Below are positions 32,283-40,763 of a stretch of 41,893 nucleotides of DNA, in pieces (position 1 is the stretch's first letter; the number at the start of each line of letters is the position of its first letter). The position numbers and the translations under genes were made by a program. The notes under the pieces are model-generated. The model was not told the origin of the DNA. It searched no databases and worked only from the letters and a program-made list of their open reading frames with translations. This stretch comes from Marivita sp046592965 (lineage in GTDB: Bacteria; Pseudomonadota; Alphaproteobacteria; Rhodobacterales; Rhodobacteraceae): positions 1-41,893 of the forward strand of contig NZ_JBISBV010000013.1 in the NCBI RefSeq assembly GCF_046592965.1. Reading direction: 5' to 3'.

Positions 32283-33840
32283 CGGTCTTTCTCATGCGGC
32301 GGTAGTTAGCCGTCGCATTGGCCGCCAGAGCCCAGCTCCACGAAGCCAAGATGAGCGCCAGCAACATCCAGTCCCCGAAAAGCGCATATGGCGTAGGCGG
32401 CTGCGCTGAGGGAAGATCAGCGTCGATGATGCCCCTTTCCCCGGTATCGAGCCGCGCAATGATCTCTCCGTTCGCGTCGATGACCGCAGAGATGCCCGTA
32501 TTCGCGGCTCGGATGACAGGAAGGCCTTCCTCTACGGCGCGCATACGTGCGGAAGCCAGATGCTGCTCGGGTCCGATGCTGGTTCCAAACCAGGAATCGT
32601 TCGTCGCGTTAAAAATCCAGTCGGGTCGGAACATGTCGTCGACCACATGGCCCGGGAAAATGATCTCATAGCAGATCGCCACGGCGACCAGGGGCATACC
32701 CGGAAGCGCAAGGGTGCGCGGACCCGGTCCGGGCGTAAAATCGCCCAGCCCCGCCGTCAGCCGCTCGATCGGCAACCAGCCGCGGAATGGCACGTATTCG
32801 CCAAAGGGCACGAGATGGTGTTTCGCGTATCCGGTCAGGATCTCATTGGTATCGTCAAAAGCCTGGACGGTGTTGAAATATCGGGTGTCATCCTCGCTCA
32901 GTACACGGTCCGGCACTCCGGTTAGCAGCACGCTGCCGTCCGGTAGCGCAGCGGCAATGCGGGATCGCGCCTGGGCATCCTCATCGAGGAACCCGGGAAA
33001 GGCGGTTTCCGGCCAGAGAAGAACGTCGAAATCGCCGGGCTGGGTTGAAAGCTCGAGATAGAGCGCGAAGGTCGCCTCGCGGTTCTCGGGCGCCCATTTC
33101 TCCTCTTGGGGAACGTTGCCCTGAACGATGCGCAGGTCGACATCCGGTGGCTGTGGTGCATCCGACTGGAGGCGAAGCGTGCCGACGGCCCACATCGTCA
33201 CGATGCCGGCCAGCGGCATGAGCGAGATGATCAATCGTTGTCGCCCGACCGCCATGAGAGCCGCGCCGGGGAGTGCCGCTACGAACACGGTGAGAAAGCT
33301 TAGCCCATAACTTCCCACCCAGGCGGCGGGCTGGCGAAGGGCGGCGTAATCGACAAGAGCGTAGCCGGCGAGGTTCCACGGAAAACCTGTCAGAACGTGA
33401 CCGCGCAACCACTCGGCCGCGGTCCAGGAGGTCGCGAACAGGAGACAGGCCAGGAGACTGCCCATGGCTCCGCGCCGCGCGATTTCGACGAAGAGCACGG
33501 CGGCAATGGCCGGGAAAATCGCGAGACCTGCGGACAATCCCGCGACGGCCGGGATCGCCAGCGCCCCGAAACGCTCGGGTTCGACGTAGAAACTTTCCGC
33601 GATCCACGAAATCCCGAAACCGAACTGGCCGAGACCAAACGCCCAGCCGACGAGAAAAGCACGCCCGAAGGAGAGGTCGCGAAGACCGACAAACAACGCA
33701 GAATAGGCAACGGGAACAAGAAGGAGAATCGAGAAAGGCGGGAAGGTTAGAACGGTCAGCGCCCCGGCGGCGAAACCAAGCGTCATCCGCGAGAGCAGAC
33801 GTTTGCGCAGAGCGAAGCAGTTCAGAATTACCGGCTTCAC
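32263..33840 (-). CDS. lnt: Apolipoprotein N-acyltransferase
   Basis: A 525-aa protein from a GTG at 33840 that overlaps the lspA stop (GTGA). An N-terminal membrane region (LGFAAGALTVLTFPPFSILLLVPVAYSALFV and further helices) is followed by a carbon-nitrogen hydrolase domain. Catalytic triad residues are seen in LLWPETAFPG (Glu), in the EEKWAPENRE or YAKHHLVPFGEYVPFR regions (Lys), and in AVAICYEIIFPG (Cys). Lnt adds the third acyl chain to lipoproteins in the inner membrane. It is the last gene of the P3 operon. The chromosome should carry the housekeeping lnt, so this is an extra, metal-controlled copy. Confidence 0.93.
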   Translation of the reverse strand: MKPVILNCFALRKRLLSRMTLGFAAGALTVLTFPPFSILLLVPVAYSALFVGLRDLSFGRAFLVGWAFGLGQFGFGISWIAESFYVEPERFGALAIPAVAGLSAGLAIFPAIAAVLFVEIARRGAMGSLLACLLFATSWTAAEWLRGHVLTGFPWNLAGYALVDYAALRQPAAWVGSYGLSFLTVFVAALPGAALMAVGRQRLIISLMPLAGIVTMWAVGTLRLQSDAPQPPDVDLRIVQGNVPQEEKWAPENREATFALYLELSTQPGDFDVLLWPETAFPGFLDEDAQARSRIAAALPDGSVLLTGVPDRVLSEDDTRYFNTVQAFDDTNEILTGYAKHHLVPFGEYVPFRGWLPIERLTAGLGDFTPGPGPRTLALPGMPLVAVAICYEIIFPGHVVDDMFRPDWIFNATNDSWFGTSIGPEQHLASARMRAVEEGLPVIRAANTGISAVIDANGEIIARLDTGERGIIDADLPSAQPPTPYALFGDWMLLALILASWSWALAANATANYRRMRKTVMQRCG

Positions 33841-34319
33841 GACTTGATCGGACGCCGCGCACTGACCCAGGGTGCGGCGAGCAAGAGCCCCACGCCACTG
33901 ACGACAAACACATCGGCCATGTTGAAGGCAGGCCAATGCGTTGAGTTGATGTAGAAATCCAGGAAGTCCGTTACAGCCCGATACCGCACACGATCAATGA
34001 CATTGCCCAAGGCTCCACCGATGATCGCTCCGTAAGCGAGCGTTTCAACCGCATTTTCGGCGCGAAACAGCATAACCCCCAGCCAGCCGCAGATGGCAAG
34101 AGCGAGAGCTATGAGGCTCCACCATGGTGCGCCGCCAAGTAATCCGAAAGTGACGCCATCATTGCGATAAAAGACAAGGTTAAAACCTGGAAACACGGCG
34201 ATTCCAGTGCTTAAGGAGGCCGCATTCGCCACAACAATGGCTTTTGTGATCTGATCGATTACGAAAGCGGTAAGCGCCGCAAAAATGCCGATCACCGGAG
34301 ATAGTTTATGCACTGGCAT
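33837..34319 (-). CDS. lspA: Lipoprotein signal peptidase II
   Basis: A 160-aa four-helix membrane protease from the ATG at 34319; a start at 34340 would overlap the ZIP gene. Motifs: VIDQITKAIV (near residue 20), FYRNDGVTFGLL, and the two aspartate blocks GNVIDRVRYRAVTDFLDF and HWPAFNMADVFVV. It cleaves the signal peptide of lipoproteins before the lipid-modified Cys. LspA-like genes (pbrC) are known in lead/cadmium resistance operons with a P-type ATPase and MerR regulator; here lnt is added. The gene is coupled to lnt. Confidence 0.94.
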   Translation of the reverse strand: MPVHKLSPVIGIFAALTAFVIDQITKAIVVANAASLSTGIAVFPGFNLVFYRNDGVTFGLLGGAPWWSLIALALAICGWLGVMLFRAENAVETLAYGAIIGGALGNVIDRVRYRAVTDFLDFYINSTHWPAFNMADVFVVSGVGLLLAAPWVSARRPIKS

Positions 34320-34323
34320 TGCG

Positions 34324-35106
34324 TCACCCCAACCAAACATCGAGAAAAAGCATCAAAACGAGCCCGACGGCCAAGCCGAGCGTTGCCTTGTTCTGATGGC
34401 CGCTTCGATGGGTTTCGGGGATGATTTCGTGGCTGATGACATAGAGCATGGCGCCTGCGGCAAAGGCCAAGCCCCATGGCAGCAGCGGTTCCGACAGTGT
34501 GATGATGCCCGCCCCGAGCAAACCGCCAATCGGCTCGACCATGCCCGTTAGCGCGGCGATGCCCCATGCGCGCAGCTTCGGATATCCTTCGCCCAACAGG
34601 GATACCGCGACGGCCAGCCCTTCAGGCGCATTCTGAAGCCCGATGCCGATAGCGAGTGGCAGACCGCCCTCCATACCTCCGGAACCGAAGCCAACTCCGA
34701 CCGCGAGGCCTTCGGGGAAGTTGTGGATCGTGATCGCGATGATGAACAGCCAGACCCGCCGTAAGGACGCCGCTTCGGGCCCTTCGCGTCCCGTTCTGAA
34801 ATGCTCGTGCGGCAGCCTTTCATTCATCAATGCAACGGCCCCCATGCCCAAAAGGATCGAGACGCAAACGATGACCGCAGGCATCGCGCCGTTTTCGAAC
34901 ATCGGCTCCGCCGCATCCAATGCCGGGATGATCAGAGAAAAGAACGAGGCTGAGAGCATGACGCCGGCAGCGAAGCCGAGCGACAGATCGCGCGTCGCCC
35001 GCGACGGGATGCGCCCGAACAGCACGGGAATTGCTCCGACTGCCGTGAGCGATCCGGCGGCAAGGCTTCCGAGAAAGCCGAGCATTATCGGAGACAGGTT
35101 TTCCAT
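34324..35106 (-). CDS. ZIP-family divalent metal transporter
   Basis: A 260-aa protein with eight predicted helices. The family signatures on helices 4 and 5 are intact: TIHNFPEGLAVGVGFG and GLQNAPEGLAVAVSLLG, plus SHEIIPETHR in helix 7. The cytoplasmic loop has His and Glu residues (ERLPHEHFRTGREG). ZIP proteins of this GufA-like group bring Zn2+ and related ions into the cytosol; direction cannot be read from sequence. Its place in a detoxification operon with an exporter elsewhere in the island is unusual. Confidence 0.92.
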   Translation of the reverse strand: MENLSPIMLGFLGSLAAGSLTAVGAIPVLFGRIPSRATRDLSLGFAAGVMLSASFFSLIIPALDAAEPMFENGAMPAVIVCVSILLGMGAVALMNERLPHEHFRTGREGPEAASLRRVWLFIIAITIHNFPEGLAVGVGFGSGGMEGGLPLAIGIGLQNAPEGLAVAVSLLGEGYPKLRAWGIAALTGMVEPIGGLLGAGIITLSEPLLPWGLAFAAGAMLYVISHEIIPETHRSGHQNKATLGLAVGLVLMLFLDVWLG

Positions 35107-35118
35107 AAGCGGGCCAGA

Positions 35119-35574
35119 TTATCCTTCGGCGTAGCTTGAAAAGACTTCGGTCGACCCGTCCTCGCGGATGAGGAAGACATCATAAGCTTCACGGTTTTCT
35201 TCCGGCCCCATGCCGGGCGAGCCATAGGGCATTCCCGGAACGGCGAGGCCGACGGCGTCCGGGCGTTCCTCAAGAAGGCGGCGGATATCAGCGGCCGGGA
35301 CATGGCCTTCAATCACGTAGCCCTCTATGAGCGCGGTATGGCAGGAGACCATGCGCTGCGGCACGCCGTTGTCGAGCTTGAAACGAACCAGCGACCCGCC
35401 AAACATGTTCTCGCCCGTCGGCGCGAATCCGTTTTCCTCGAGATGGTTCATCCAGGACAGGCAGCAGCCGCATCCGTTGGTCTTGCGGACGTCTATCGCT
35501 GTTGCCTCTGCGAGGGCCTGGGCCGCCGGGAACAGGGCGAGCGCGATGGTCAGAGCTTGGGTCATGCGTTTCAT
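35119..35574 (-). CDS. DUF411 periplasmic metal-binding protein
   Basis: A 151-aa secreted protein (signal MKRMTQALTIALALFPAAQALA). The DUF411 core is complete: TNGCGCCLSWMNHLEENGF, VSCHTALIEGYVIEGHVP and GLAVPGMPYGSPGM. The cysteine and methionine-rich motifs suggest Cu(I) binding; DUF411 proteins accompany copper resistance genes. It lies between the M23 peptidase and ZIP genes of the P3 operon. The binding role is from the family; the metal is inferred. Confidence 0.9.
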   Translation of the reverse strand: MKRMTQALTIALALFPAAQALAEATAIDVRKTNGCGCCLSWMNHLEENGFAPTGENMFGGSLVRFKLDNGVPQRMVSCHTALIEGYVIEGHVPAADIRRLLEERPDAVGLAVPGMPYGSPGMGPEENREAYDVFLIREDGSTEVFSSYAEG

Positions 35575-35577
35575 GGG

Positions 35578-36951
35578 TCAGAGCCTTTCGGTTGTCGTCT
35601 GGGCAATTTCGCTGTCAAGGTTTTCAGTCAGAAGCGCGCGCGCCTCGGTCAGACGCAACAGCGCGGCGGTATCATCCACCTCTTTCTCTGCGGCTTCTGC
35701 GAGCCGGTCGTCAGAGAGAGGGTCAGTCGGACGCCCATCTACGAGGACTTCGTAGTGCAGGTTGGGACCTGTCGCTGTGCCGGTTGCGCCAACGCGGCCG
35801 ATCACATCTCCCGCCGCCACGCGTTGGCCCTGTGATAGGCCCTCCGGCACGGCGCTGAGATGCGCGTAGCGCGTCATGGTCTCGGAGCCGTGGGAGATTT
35901 CGACCACGCGTCCATAGCCGCCTCGCCAGCCGATGAAGCTGACCCGGCCCGGTGCCGTCGTCCGTACCGGCGTCCCGCTTGCCGCGGCAAAATCGACGCC
36001 GGTGTGCATCCGGACGTTTCCGTAGACCGGATGTGTGCGGCGCCCGAACACCGAGCTGAGGCGCGCGCCCTCGACCGGCTGTGCAAAGACGCGAAGCACC
36101 TCGCCATCGACGTAGATCGTCGCCTGACCGCTGCCGTCGTCCGGCCAAACGATCTCGTAAAGCGAATCGCCGATTTCCAGTGCGGCGAAGGCGAGGTCCG
36201 GCTGTCCGATCTTGTCATCGCCGACGCGCGTCTCGCGCCAGAGAAGCCTTAGTGTCTCGCCTCCAGCCATCTCACGGCGGAAATCCACGGTTCCACCCAG
36301 CATTTGCGCAAGGTCCACGGCAAATCGGGCGGGGATGCCGGCATTGTCGAGTGCCGCGAAGATCGAGGTGTCGATCACGGCCTCCCCAGCAAGGGTTACG
36401 ACCTCCGGATCCGGCGCCACGACCTGCGTGGACACCTGCTCGCCAAAAAGCACCTCGATCCGCACCCCGTCCTCGACGGCGAGCGAGACGGTGCGGGGGC
36501 TGCCATCCATAGTCGAAACAACAGTGACCGAATTCCCCGGCCGCAACCGTCGCAGATCGTATTCCGCGCCAAGCGCAAGGGCGACTTCCGCCCGGTCGGC
36601 TCCCGCAAGACCGGCTTCGGAAAGCAAGGAGTCGAGCGTTTCACCAGAAGATATGTCGCGAGACCAAGTCAACAGGGGCGGTTCGATCGCCTGCATCGGC
36701 CTGTCAACAACAGCGGCCTGCAGCAGGGGGAAGGGGCCGAGGCGGGGTGTATCTTCCGCCCACGCCGTAGCTGGCAGCGACAACGGAATGTCCAGGCTCC
36801 GGGGAGCTTCAGGACGCTGGGGCATCCAGCTACCTGCCTGGGCAAGTTCTGGCGGCACGGATTCTTTCGACAGAACATCGAAGAAGGCGATAGCCGCCCC
36901 CGAAACGGTCCCCGCAAGCGCGACACCTGCCGCAAAAGTTCTGAGCCTCAT
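35578..36951 (-). CDS. M23 family peptidoglycan endopeptidase
   Basis: A 457-aa protein with an N-terminal anchor (FAAGVALAGTVSGAAIAFFDV). The middle region has LysM/OapA-like features (SGETLDSLLSEAGLAGADRAEV, LRRLRPGNSVTVVS). The C-terminal LytM/M23 domain has the zinc ligands in MHTGVDFAAASGTPV (His and Asp) and PNLHYEVLV (HxH-type His), and GVDFA followed by APGRVSFIGWRGGYGRVVEI. It is a predicted peptidoglycan hydrolase of the MepM type. The start overlaps the SCO gene by 4 nt. It probably opens the wall so that the L,D-transpeptidases can rebuild it under stress (inference). Confidence 0.92.
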   Translation of the reverse strand: MRLRTFAAGVALAGTVSGAAIAFFDVLSKESVPPELAQAGSWMPQRPEAPRSLDIPLSLPATAWAEDTPRLGPFPLLQAAVVDRPMQAIEPPLLTWSRDISSGETLDSLLSEAGLAGADRAEVALALGAEYDLRRLRPGNSVTVVSTMDGSPRTVSLAVEDGVRIEVLFGEQVSTQVVAPDPEVVTLAGEAVIDTSIFAALDNAGIPARFAVDLAQMLGGTVDFRREMAGGETLRLLWRETRVGDDKIGQPDLAFAALEIGDSLYEIVWPDDGSGQATIYVDGEVLRVFAQPVEGARLSSVFGRRTHPVYGNVRMHTGVDFAAASGTPVRTTAPGRVSFIGWRGGYGRVVEISHGSETMTRYAHLSAVPEGLSQGQRVAAGDVIGRVGATGTATGPNLHYEVLVDGRPTDPLSDDRLAEAAEKEVDDTAALLRLTEARALLTENLDSEIAQTTTERL

Positions 36952-37574
36952 GTCGCCCCCTCCGTTTCTTCTTCCAACGCGCGGCGGATCTTCGGTACCG
37001 CGAATTCCCTCGGTTCATGATAGTCAATCATGGTGACGAACCGTCCAGCAGCACCGAACAGGAAGACGCTGGCCGTGTGGTTCATCGTGTAGTCGCCGCC
37101 TTCCGTGGGCACCCGCTCGTAGGCAGCGCGGAAGCCGTCCGCGATGCGCGCAATCTGCCCCTCCGGTCCCGTCCAGCCGCGGATCGCTGGGTGGAAATAA
37201 CTGACATATTCTGCCATCGCCTCGACGGTATCGCGCTCGGGATCGACCGTGATGAAAACCACGTTCAGCTGTTTGGCTTCGTCTCCTAAATCGTCGAGCC
37301 AACCTGAAATGTCCGAGAGCGTGGTCGGGCAGACATCGGGGCAGTAAGTGAAACCGAAGAACGCCATCGTCGGTCGCCCGATCAGGGTTTCCGGCCCGAC
37401 CTCGTTGCCTTCATGGTCAGTCAGGCGGAAATCCATCTCGGTCAGAGCCATAGGCCGCTGCTCGATAGGTTCGGGCGCACCGGGTCCGTCGACCCGCCAC
37501 CAACCGACGAAGAGCGTCAAGGCAATTGCACCGGCACCGGCCGCGCCGTATCCTGCGATCGTCCTTCGTCGCAT
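36948..37574 (-). CDS. SCO1/SenC-type copper chaperone (copy B)
   Basis: A 208-aa protein with one N-terminal helix (GAGAIALTLFVGWWRV). The thioredoxin-like domain carries FGFTYCPDVCPTTLSD (copper-binding CxxxC), FITVDPERDT and the distal His MNHTASVFLF. SCO proteins deliver copper and/or reduce thiols during assembly of the CuA site of cytochrome c oxidase; they may also buffer periplasmic copper. The gene shares its start nucleotide with the PCuAC stop (overlap 1 nt) and overlaps the M23 gene by 4 nt. Confidence 0.93.
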   Translation of the reverse strand: MRRRTIAGYGAAGAGAIALTLFVGWWRVDGPGAPEPIEQRPMALTEMDFRLTDHEGNEVGPETLIGRPTMAFFGFTYCPDVCPTTLSDISGWLDDLGDEAKQLNVVFITVDPERDTVEAMAEYVSYFHPAIRGWTGPEGQIARIADGFRAAYERVPTEGGDYTMNHTASVFLFGAAGRFVTMIDYHEPREFAVPKIRRALEEETEGAT

Positions 37575-38041
37575 TAGTCTTCCGGTCCGCGTGCGGCGAT
37601 GCCAAGGATCGGCACCTCGACTGTCACCTCGCCCCCGTCGACAAAAAGTAGGGTCAGCGGAAAGGTTTCCCCTTCCGTCATGGGTTGTTGTAGCCGCATC
37701 AACATCGCGTGGAGGCCGCCCGGCTCAAGCGCGACGCTCTCGCCCGGGGCGATCGCGATCTCACCTGCCGCGCTCATGGAACTCACACCTTCGGCATTGG
37801 TCTTCGTCTCGTGGATCTCGGGCATCATCGCGAGGGGTGTTGAAAGACCAATCAGCGTCACCGGCTCGTCGCCAGTGTTGCGGATCGTCATGTAGACGGC
37901 CCCGGGGCGGTTCATCCCTATGGAGGCGCGGGACCAGGCGCTTTCGACGACGACATCCACGGGTCCGGCTAGTGCGGGTACTGAGAGCCCTCCAAAGGTC
38001 AAGAGCGCGGCCAGTGTGCCCGTCATAATAATCTTTTTCAT
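37574..38041 (-). CDS. PCuAC periplasmic copper chaperone
   Basis: A 155-aa secreted protein (signal MKKIIMTGTLAALLTFGGLSVPALA). The Cu(I)-binding pattern of the PCuAC/DUF461 family is present: EIHETKTNAEGVSSM (H-x9/10-M) and LEPGGLHAMLM (HxM). It passes Cu(I) to the CuA site with SCO proteins. Position between DsbA-like and SCO genes supports a copper-relay function in the periplasm. Confidence 0.93.
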   Translation of the reverse strand: MKKIIMTGTLAALLTFGGLSVPALAGPVDVVVESAWSRASIGMNRPGAVYMTIRNTGDEPVTLIGLSTPLAMMPEIHETKTNAEGVSSMSAAGEIAIAPGESVALEPGGLHAMLMRLQQPMTEGETFPLTLLFVDGGEVTVEVPILGIAARGPED

Positions 38042-38064
38042 CGTTTTGGTCCTGCCTTTTCCAT

Positions 38065-38724
38065 TCAGCTTTGCACGGCGGCAACTTCCGCGGCCACTAA
38101 TCGACGCAGTTCTGCCTCCCCGAATGGATCGAGCGACTTGCCGTTTACAAAGAAAGTAGGAGTCTGGCGAACTCCCACGGTTTCGACGTCCGCACGATCC
38201 TGATTCAGGATCGCAACGACATCCGGTGCCAGCATTTGCGTGCGCGCGGCCTCTGCATCGAGTCCGGCAGTGGCGGCGATCTGGAGGATCAGACCGGGCT
38301 CAGGCGCGCCGTGCGACGCCCATCTCGGCTGATCCCGCAGAACGGCTTCGAGCACCGGCTCGTAAACGCCTTGCATGCGTGCTGCCTCGAGCACGCGGAT
38401 CGCTTCCTCGGATGCCTCGCCATGAAACGCGGTGTAGCGGACAACGACGCGGACGGCATCTCCATGCTGTGCCATGATGTCCTTCACGATCGGATGGAAG
38501 GCGCGGCAAGCCTCGCAGGCCGGGTCAAAGAATTCGACAATCGTGACGGGCGCGTCGGCAGGTCCGAGGATGGGCGAGTAAGAGCGGATCATCGCGTCCG
38601 CGAGTTCCGGCGCAACGGTTTTTGCTTCGGCCGCGGGGCCGGGGCGAGTCGCGTACCAAGTGGCTCCGCCGAAACCGGCAACGCCGAGGGCGAGAACGGA
38701 CAGGATTAAGCCGCGTCGATTCAT
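38065..38724 (-). CDS. DsbA-like periplasmic thiol-disulfide oxidoreductase
   Basis: A 219-aa protein with an N-terminal membrane anchor (LILSVLALGVAGFGGATWYA). The thioredoxin-fold active site is FFDPACEACRAFHP (CEAC), and the cis-Pro loop is VRQTPTFFVNG. It resembles Com1/DsbA-like proteins (DSBA_2/thioredoxin_4). It is coupled to DsbB by a 4-nt overlap, so the pair forms its own disulfide-forming system, likely maturing the cysteine-rich SCO, DUF411 and lipoprotein partners. Confidence 0.92.
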   Translation of the reverse strand: MNRRGLILSVLALGVAGFGGATWYATRPGPAAEAKTVAPELADAMIRSYSPILGPADAPVTIVEFFDPACEACRAFHPIVKDIMAQHGDAVRVVVRYTAFHGEASEEAIRVLEAARMQGVYEPVLEAVLRDQPRWASHGAPEPGLILQIAATAGLDAEAARTQMLAPDVVAILNQDRADVETVGVRQTPTFFVNGKSLDPFGEAELRRLVAAEVAAVQS

Positions 38725-39143
38725 GTTTGTGTTTCCTTCAATGAAAGTGCCGACAGGAACCCGATCAGTGCGAAGGCGACCAGCGCCATCAGCGGGATCG
38801 GAATGCCGAAGACCAATTGGTTATCATCGGTGCAAGAGGGGCCGGTGGCCGTGCAGGGCTGGATGCGTTCGGGGATCAGGCCCGCGTAGAGGCCCATGTG
38901 CCACAGGGCGACCACGCCACCACCAAGCGCCAGAGCGATGCCATAGCGCCCGACGCTGCCGTCTCGCCACCAAAGGCCGAGGCCGAGAATGATCGCGAGC
39001 GGGAACATGAAGGCGCGCTGGAACCAGCACAGCACGCAGGGTGTCTGCCCCATCACTTCGCCGATGAAAAGTACAGCAAGCGAGGCGACGAGGGCAACGA
39101 TCCATGCCAGCCCGAGGGCGGTTTCTGCGGGTACGCGGTTCAT
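38721..39143 (-). CDS. DsbB/BdbC-like disulfide bond formation protein
   Basis: A 140-aa four-helix membrane protein. The first periplasmic pair is TPCVLCWFQRAFMFP (CVLC); the second pair lies in RIQPCTATGPSCTDDN. Quinone-side residues are as in the family. It re-oxidises the neighbouring DsbA-like protein. It is the second gene of the P3 operon, 5 bp after the SCO copy A gene. Confidence 0.92.
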   Translation of the reverse strand: MNRVPAETALGLAWIVALVASLAVLFIGEVMGQTPCVLCWFQRAFMFPLAIILGLGLWWRDGSVGRYGIALALGGGVVALWHMGLYAGLIPERIQPCTATGPSCTDDNQLVFGIPIPLMALVAFALIGFLSALSLKETQT

Positions 39144-39148
39144 GTCGG

Positions 39149-39751
39149 TCAGATCCTCTCTTCCAGATCGGCGAGAATCTCTTCAGCGGACGTGCCATAG
39201 GGCCATGAGTCTGCAAAGCCTGCCTCGGGATCGAATAGAAACAGATGTGACGTGTGGCCCATTGTGTAGCCATCCGGAGCTGTAGCCTCTTCGATGCGTT
39301 CAAAGAAGATCGGAAACGTTTCGGATGTAGCGGCGATCTGTTCGGGCGTACCTGTCAGCCCGATGATGTTCGCATCGAACAGCGGAACGAATTCGGCGAG
39401 TGCCATGGGCGTGTCCCGTTCGGGGTCGATGGTTATGAAAATCGGCTGGACCCTCGCGGCATTGTCGCCCAGACCGTCCATCACCGCCGCGACCTCAGAC
39501 AGTGTCGTCGGGCAGACATCGGGGCAGTTGCTGAAGCCGAAAAATACCAACATCCAACGCCCCGAAAAGTCTTCTTCCGTGCGAACCACACCTTGGTGGT
39601 CCGTCAATTCGAATGCAGCGACAAACGCTGGATCGTTGTCGGTTCGGGCGCGGTCAGCGCGATAGTCCGACCAGAGCAAAAGCCATACGAAGGCAAGCGA
39701 CGCGACGCCTGCCAAAACCCAAAGAAATTTCTGTGCCGATGTGAGGGACAA
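39149..39751 (-). CDS. SCO1/SenC-type copper chaperone (copy A)
   Basis: A 200-aa protein read from a TTG at 39751; an in-frame TAA lies ten codons upstream and no ATG is available. One helix (FLWVLAGVASLAFVWLLLW), then FGFSNCPDVCPTTLSEV (CxxxC), FITIDPERDTP and the distal His TMGHTSHLFLF. It is homologous but not identical to copy B. First gene of the ten-gene operon under MerR-type promoter P3. The weak start codon could limit expression. Confidence 0.9.
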   Translation of the reverse strand: MSLTSAQKFLWVLAGVASLAFVWLLLWSDYRADRARTDNDPAFVAAFELTDHQGVVRTEEDFSGRWMLVFFGFSNCPDVCPTTLSEVAAVMDGLGDNAARVQPIFITIDPERDTPMALAEFVPLFDANIIGLTGTPEQIAATSETFPIFFERIEEATAPDGYTMGHTSHLFLFDPEAGFADSWPYGTSAEEILADLEERI

Positions 39752-39787
39752 TCCTGTGCGCCTGATTTTGATTCTTGATTATTGCCG

Positions 39788-39818
39788 CGTTTACATCCTC
39801 TAGCTACTAGAGGTTCAA
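39788..39818 (-). promoter_or_regulatory. MerR-type promoter P3
   Basis: On the minus strand: TTGAAC (39818-39813), a 19-bp spacer and TAAACG (39793-39788). The spacer contains a perfect dyad CCTCTAG-TAG-CTAGAGG (39797-39813). It drives the ten-gene SCO-to-Lnt operon and is divergent from merR. Confidence 0.78.
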
Positions 39819-39922
39819 GCGCGAAATCACGTTGTGGCTTAAACTCACGCGTCTGTGAATCCGGCACTTGTCTATTGGGGCGGCAAAACCTACAAAGACT
39901 GTAACTTTTCATGGAGGCGAAG

Positions 39923-40351
39923 ATGCTCACGATCGGCACTCTGTCAAAGAAGACCGGCACAAAGGTGCAGACCATTCGGTACTACGAGCAGATCGGGCTC
40001 ATGCCCGAACCCGGCCGGACTGAAGGCGGACAGAGGCGCTATGACAATGCACAGCTCGACCGACTGTCCTTTATCCGCCATTCGCGACAACTCGGCTTCT
40101 CGCTTGATGCGATCCGCGAGCTGCTCGACCTCAGCGACCAGCCCAATCGGCCCTGCGAAGAAGCCGACGCGATTGCGCGTCGCCAGCTAAAGCAGGTGGA
40201 GCAGCGCATGGCCCGTCTGAAGGCGCTGCGCACCGAACTGAAACGCATGGTTCACGAATGCAGCGGTGGACGTACCGCCGATTGCAAGGTGCTTGAGGTG
40301 TTGCGGGATCATTCCGAATGTTTGACCGAACACGACGAGATCGGTGCCTGA
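39923..40351 (+). CDS. MerR/ZntR-type metal-responsive activator
   Basis: A 142-aa regulator from the ATG at 39923, chosen because GGAGG lies at 39913-39917; the ATG at 39911 would include that site. The HTH is TIGTLSKKTGTKVQTIRYYEQIGLMPEP, then QRRYDNAQLDRLSFIRHSRQLGFSLDAIRELL. The dimer helix follows, then the metal loop HECSGGRTADCKV and CPCEEAD-like upstream Cys (NRPCEEAD). The C-x-loop-C pattern fits Zn/Cd/Pb sensors (ZntR, PbrR group), not copper (CueR). It very likely activates P1-P4. It is divergent from P3. Confidence 0.92.
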   Translation: MLTIGTLSKKTGTKVQTIRYYEQIGLMPEPGRTEGGQRRYDNAQLDRLSFIRHSRQLGFSLDAIRELLDLSDQPNRPCEEADAIARRQLKQVEQRMARLKALRTELKRMVHECSGGRTADCKVLEVLRDHSECLTEHDEIGA

Positions 40352-40352
40352 G

Positions 40353-40679
40353 ATGCCTGCCGCGCTTGCCTATCCGCTTGCGGCCTTGGCCGAGATCGCC
40401 GGGTGTTTCGCGATCTGGAGCTGGTGGCGCCTCGGCGCATCCGCGGCTTGGCTCGTACCCGGTATTGTAGCCTTGGTGGTATTCGGGTGGCTTCTGGCGC
40501 AAGTCGAAACGGTTGCTGCGGGCCGCGCCTTTGCCGCCTATGGCGGAGTCTACATTGCGGCTTCGGTACTGTGGATGTGGCTTGCAGAGGGTCACAGACC
40601 GGACAGGTGGGATACGCTTGGCACAGCCGTTTGCTTGCTCGGCGCAGCTATAATACTGGCCGCGCCACGAACCAATTGA
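40353..40679 (+). CDS. YnfA/UPF0060 family membrane protein
   Basis: A 108-aa protein with four predicted helices. ALAEIAGCFAIWSWWRLG, RAFAAYGGVYIAASVLWMW and GHRPDRWDTLGTAVCLLGAAII are characteristic of YnfA. It starts right after the merR stop, so it is co-transcribed with it. YnfA resembles small multidrug resistance transporters but its substrate is unclear. Confidence 0.9.
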   Translation: MPAALAYPLAALAEIAGCFAIWSWWRLGASAAWLVPGIVALVVFGWLLAQVETVAAGRAFAAYGGVYIAASVLWMWLAEGHRPDRWDTLGTAVCLLGAAIILAAPRTN

Positions 40680-40702
40680 ACTTTATGGTTTGAACTTGAA
40701 AC

Positions 40703-40763
40703 CGTCTCAAATCGCGATCTCATCGCCCCATAAAAAGGGCTATACTCTACTTTGGTTGAGACG
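40703..40763. repeat. 8-bp inverted repeat before the CDF gene
   Basis: CGTCTCAA (40703-40710) and TTGAGACG (40756-40763) form a perfect inverted repeat across 61 bp in the gap between ynfA and the cation transporter gene. Could be a regulatory or insertion remnant; no other support. Confidence 0.3.
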
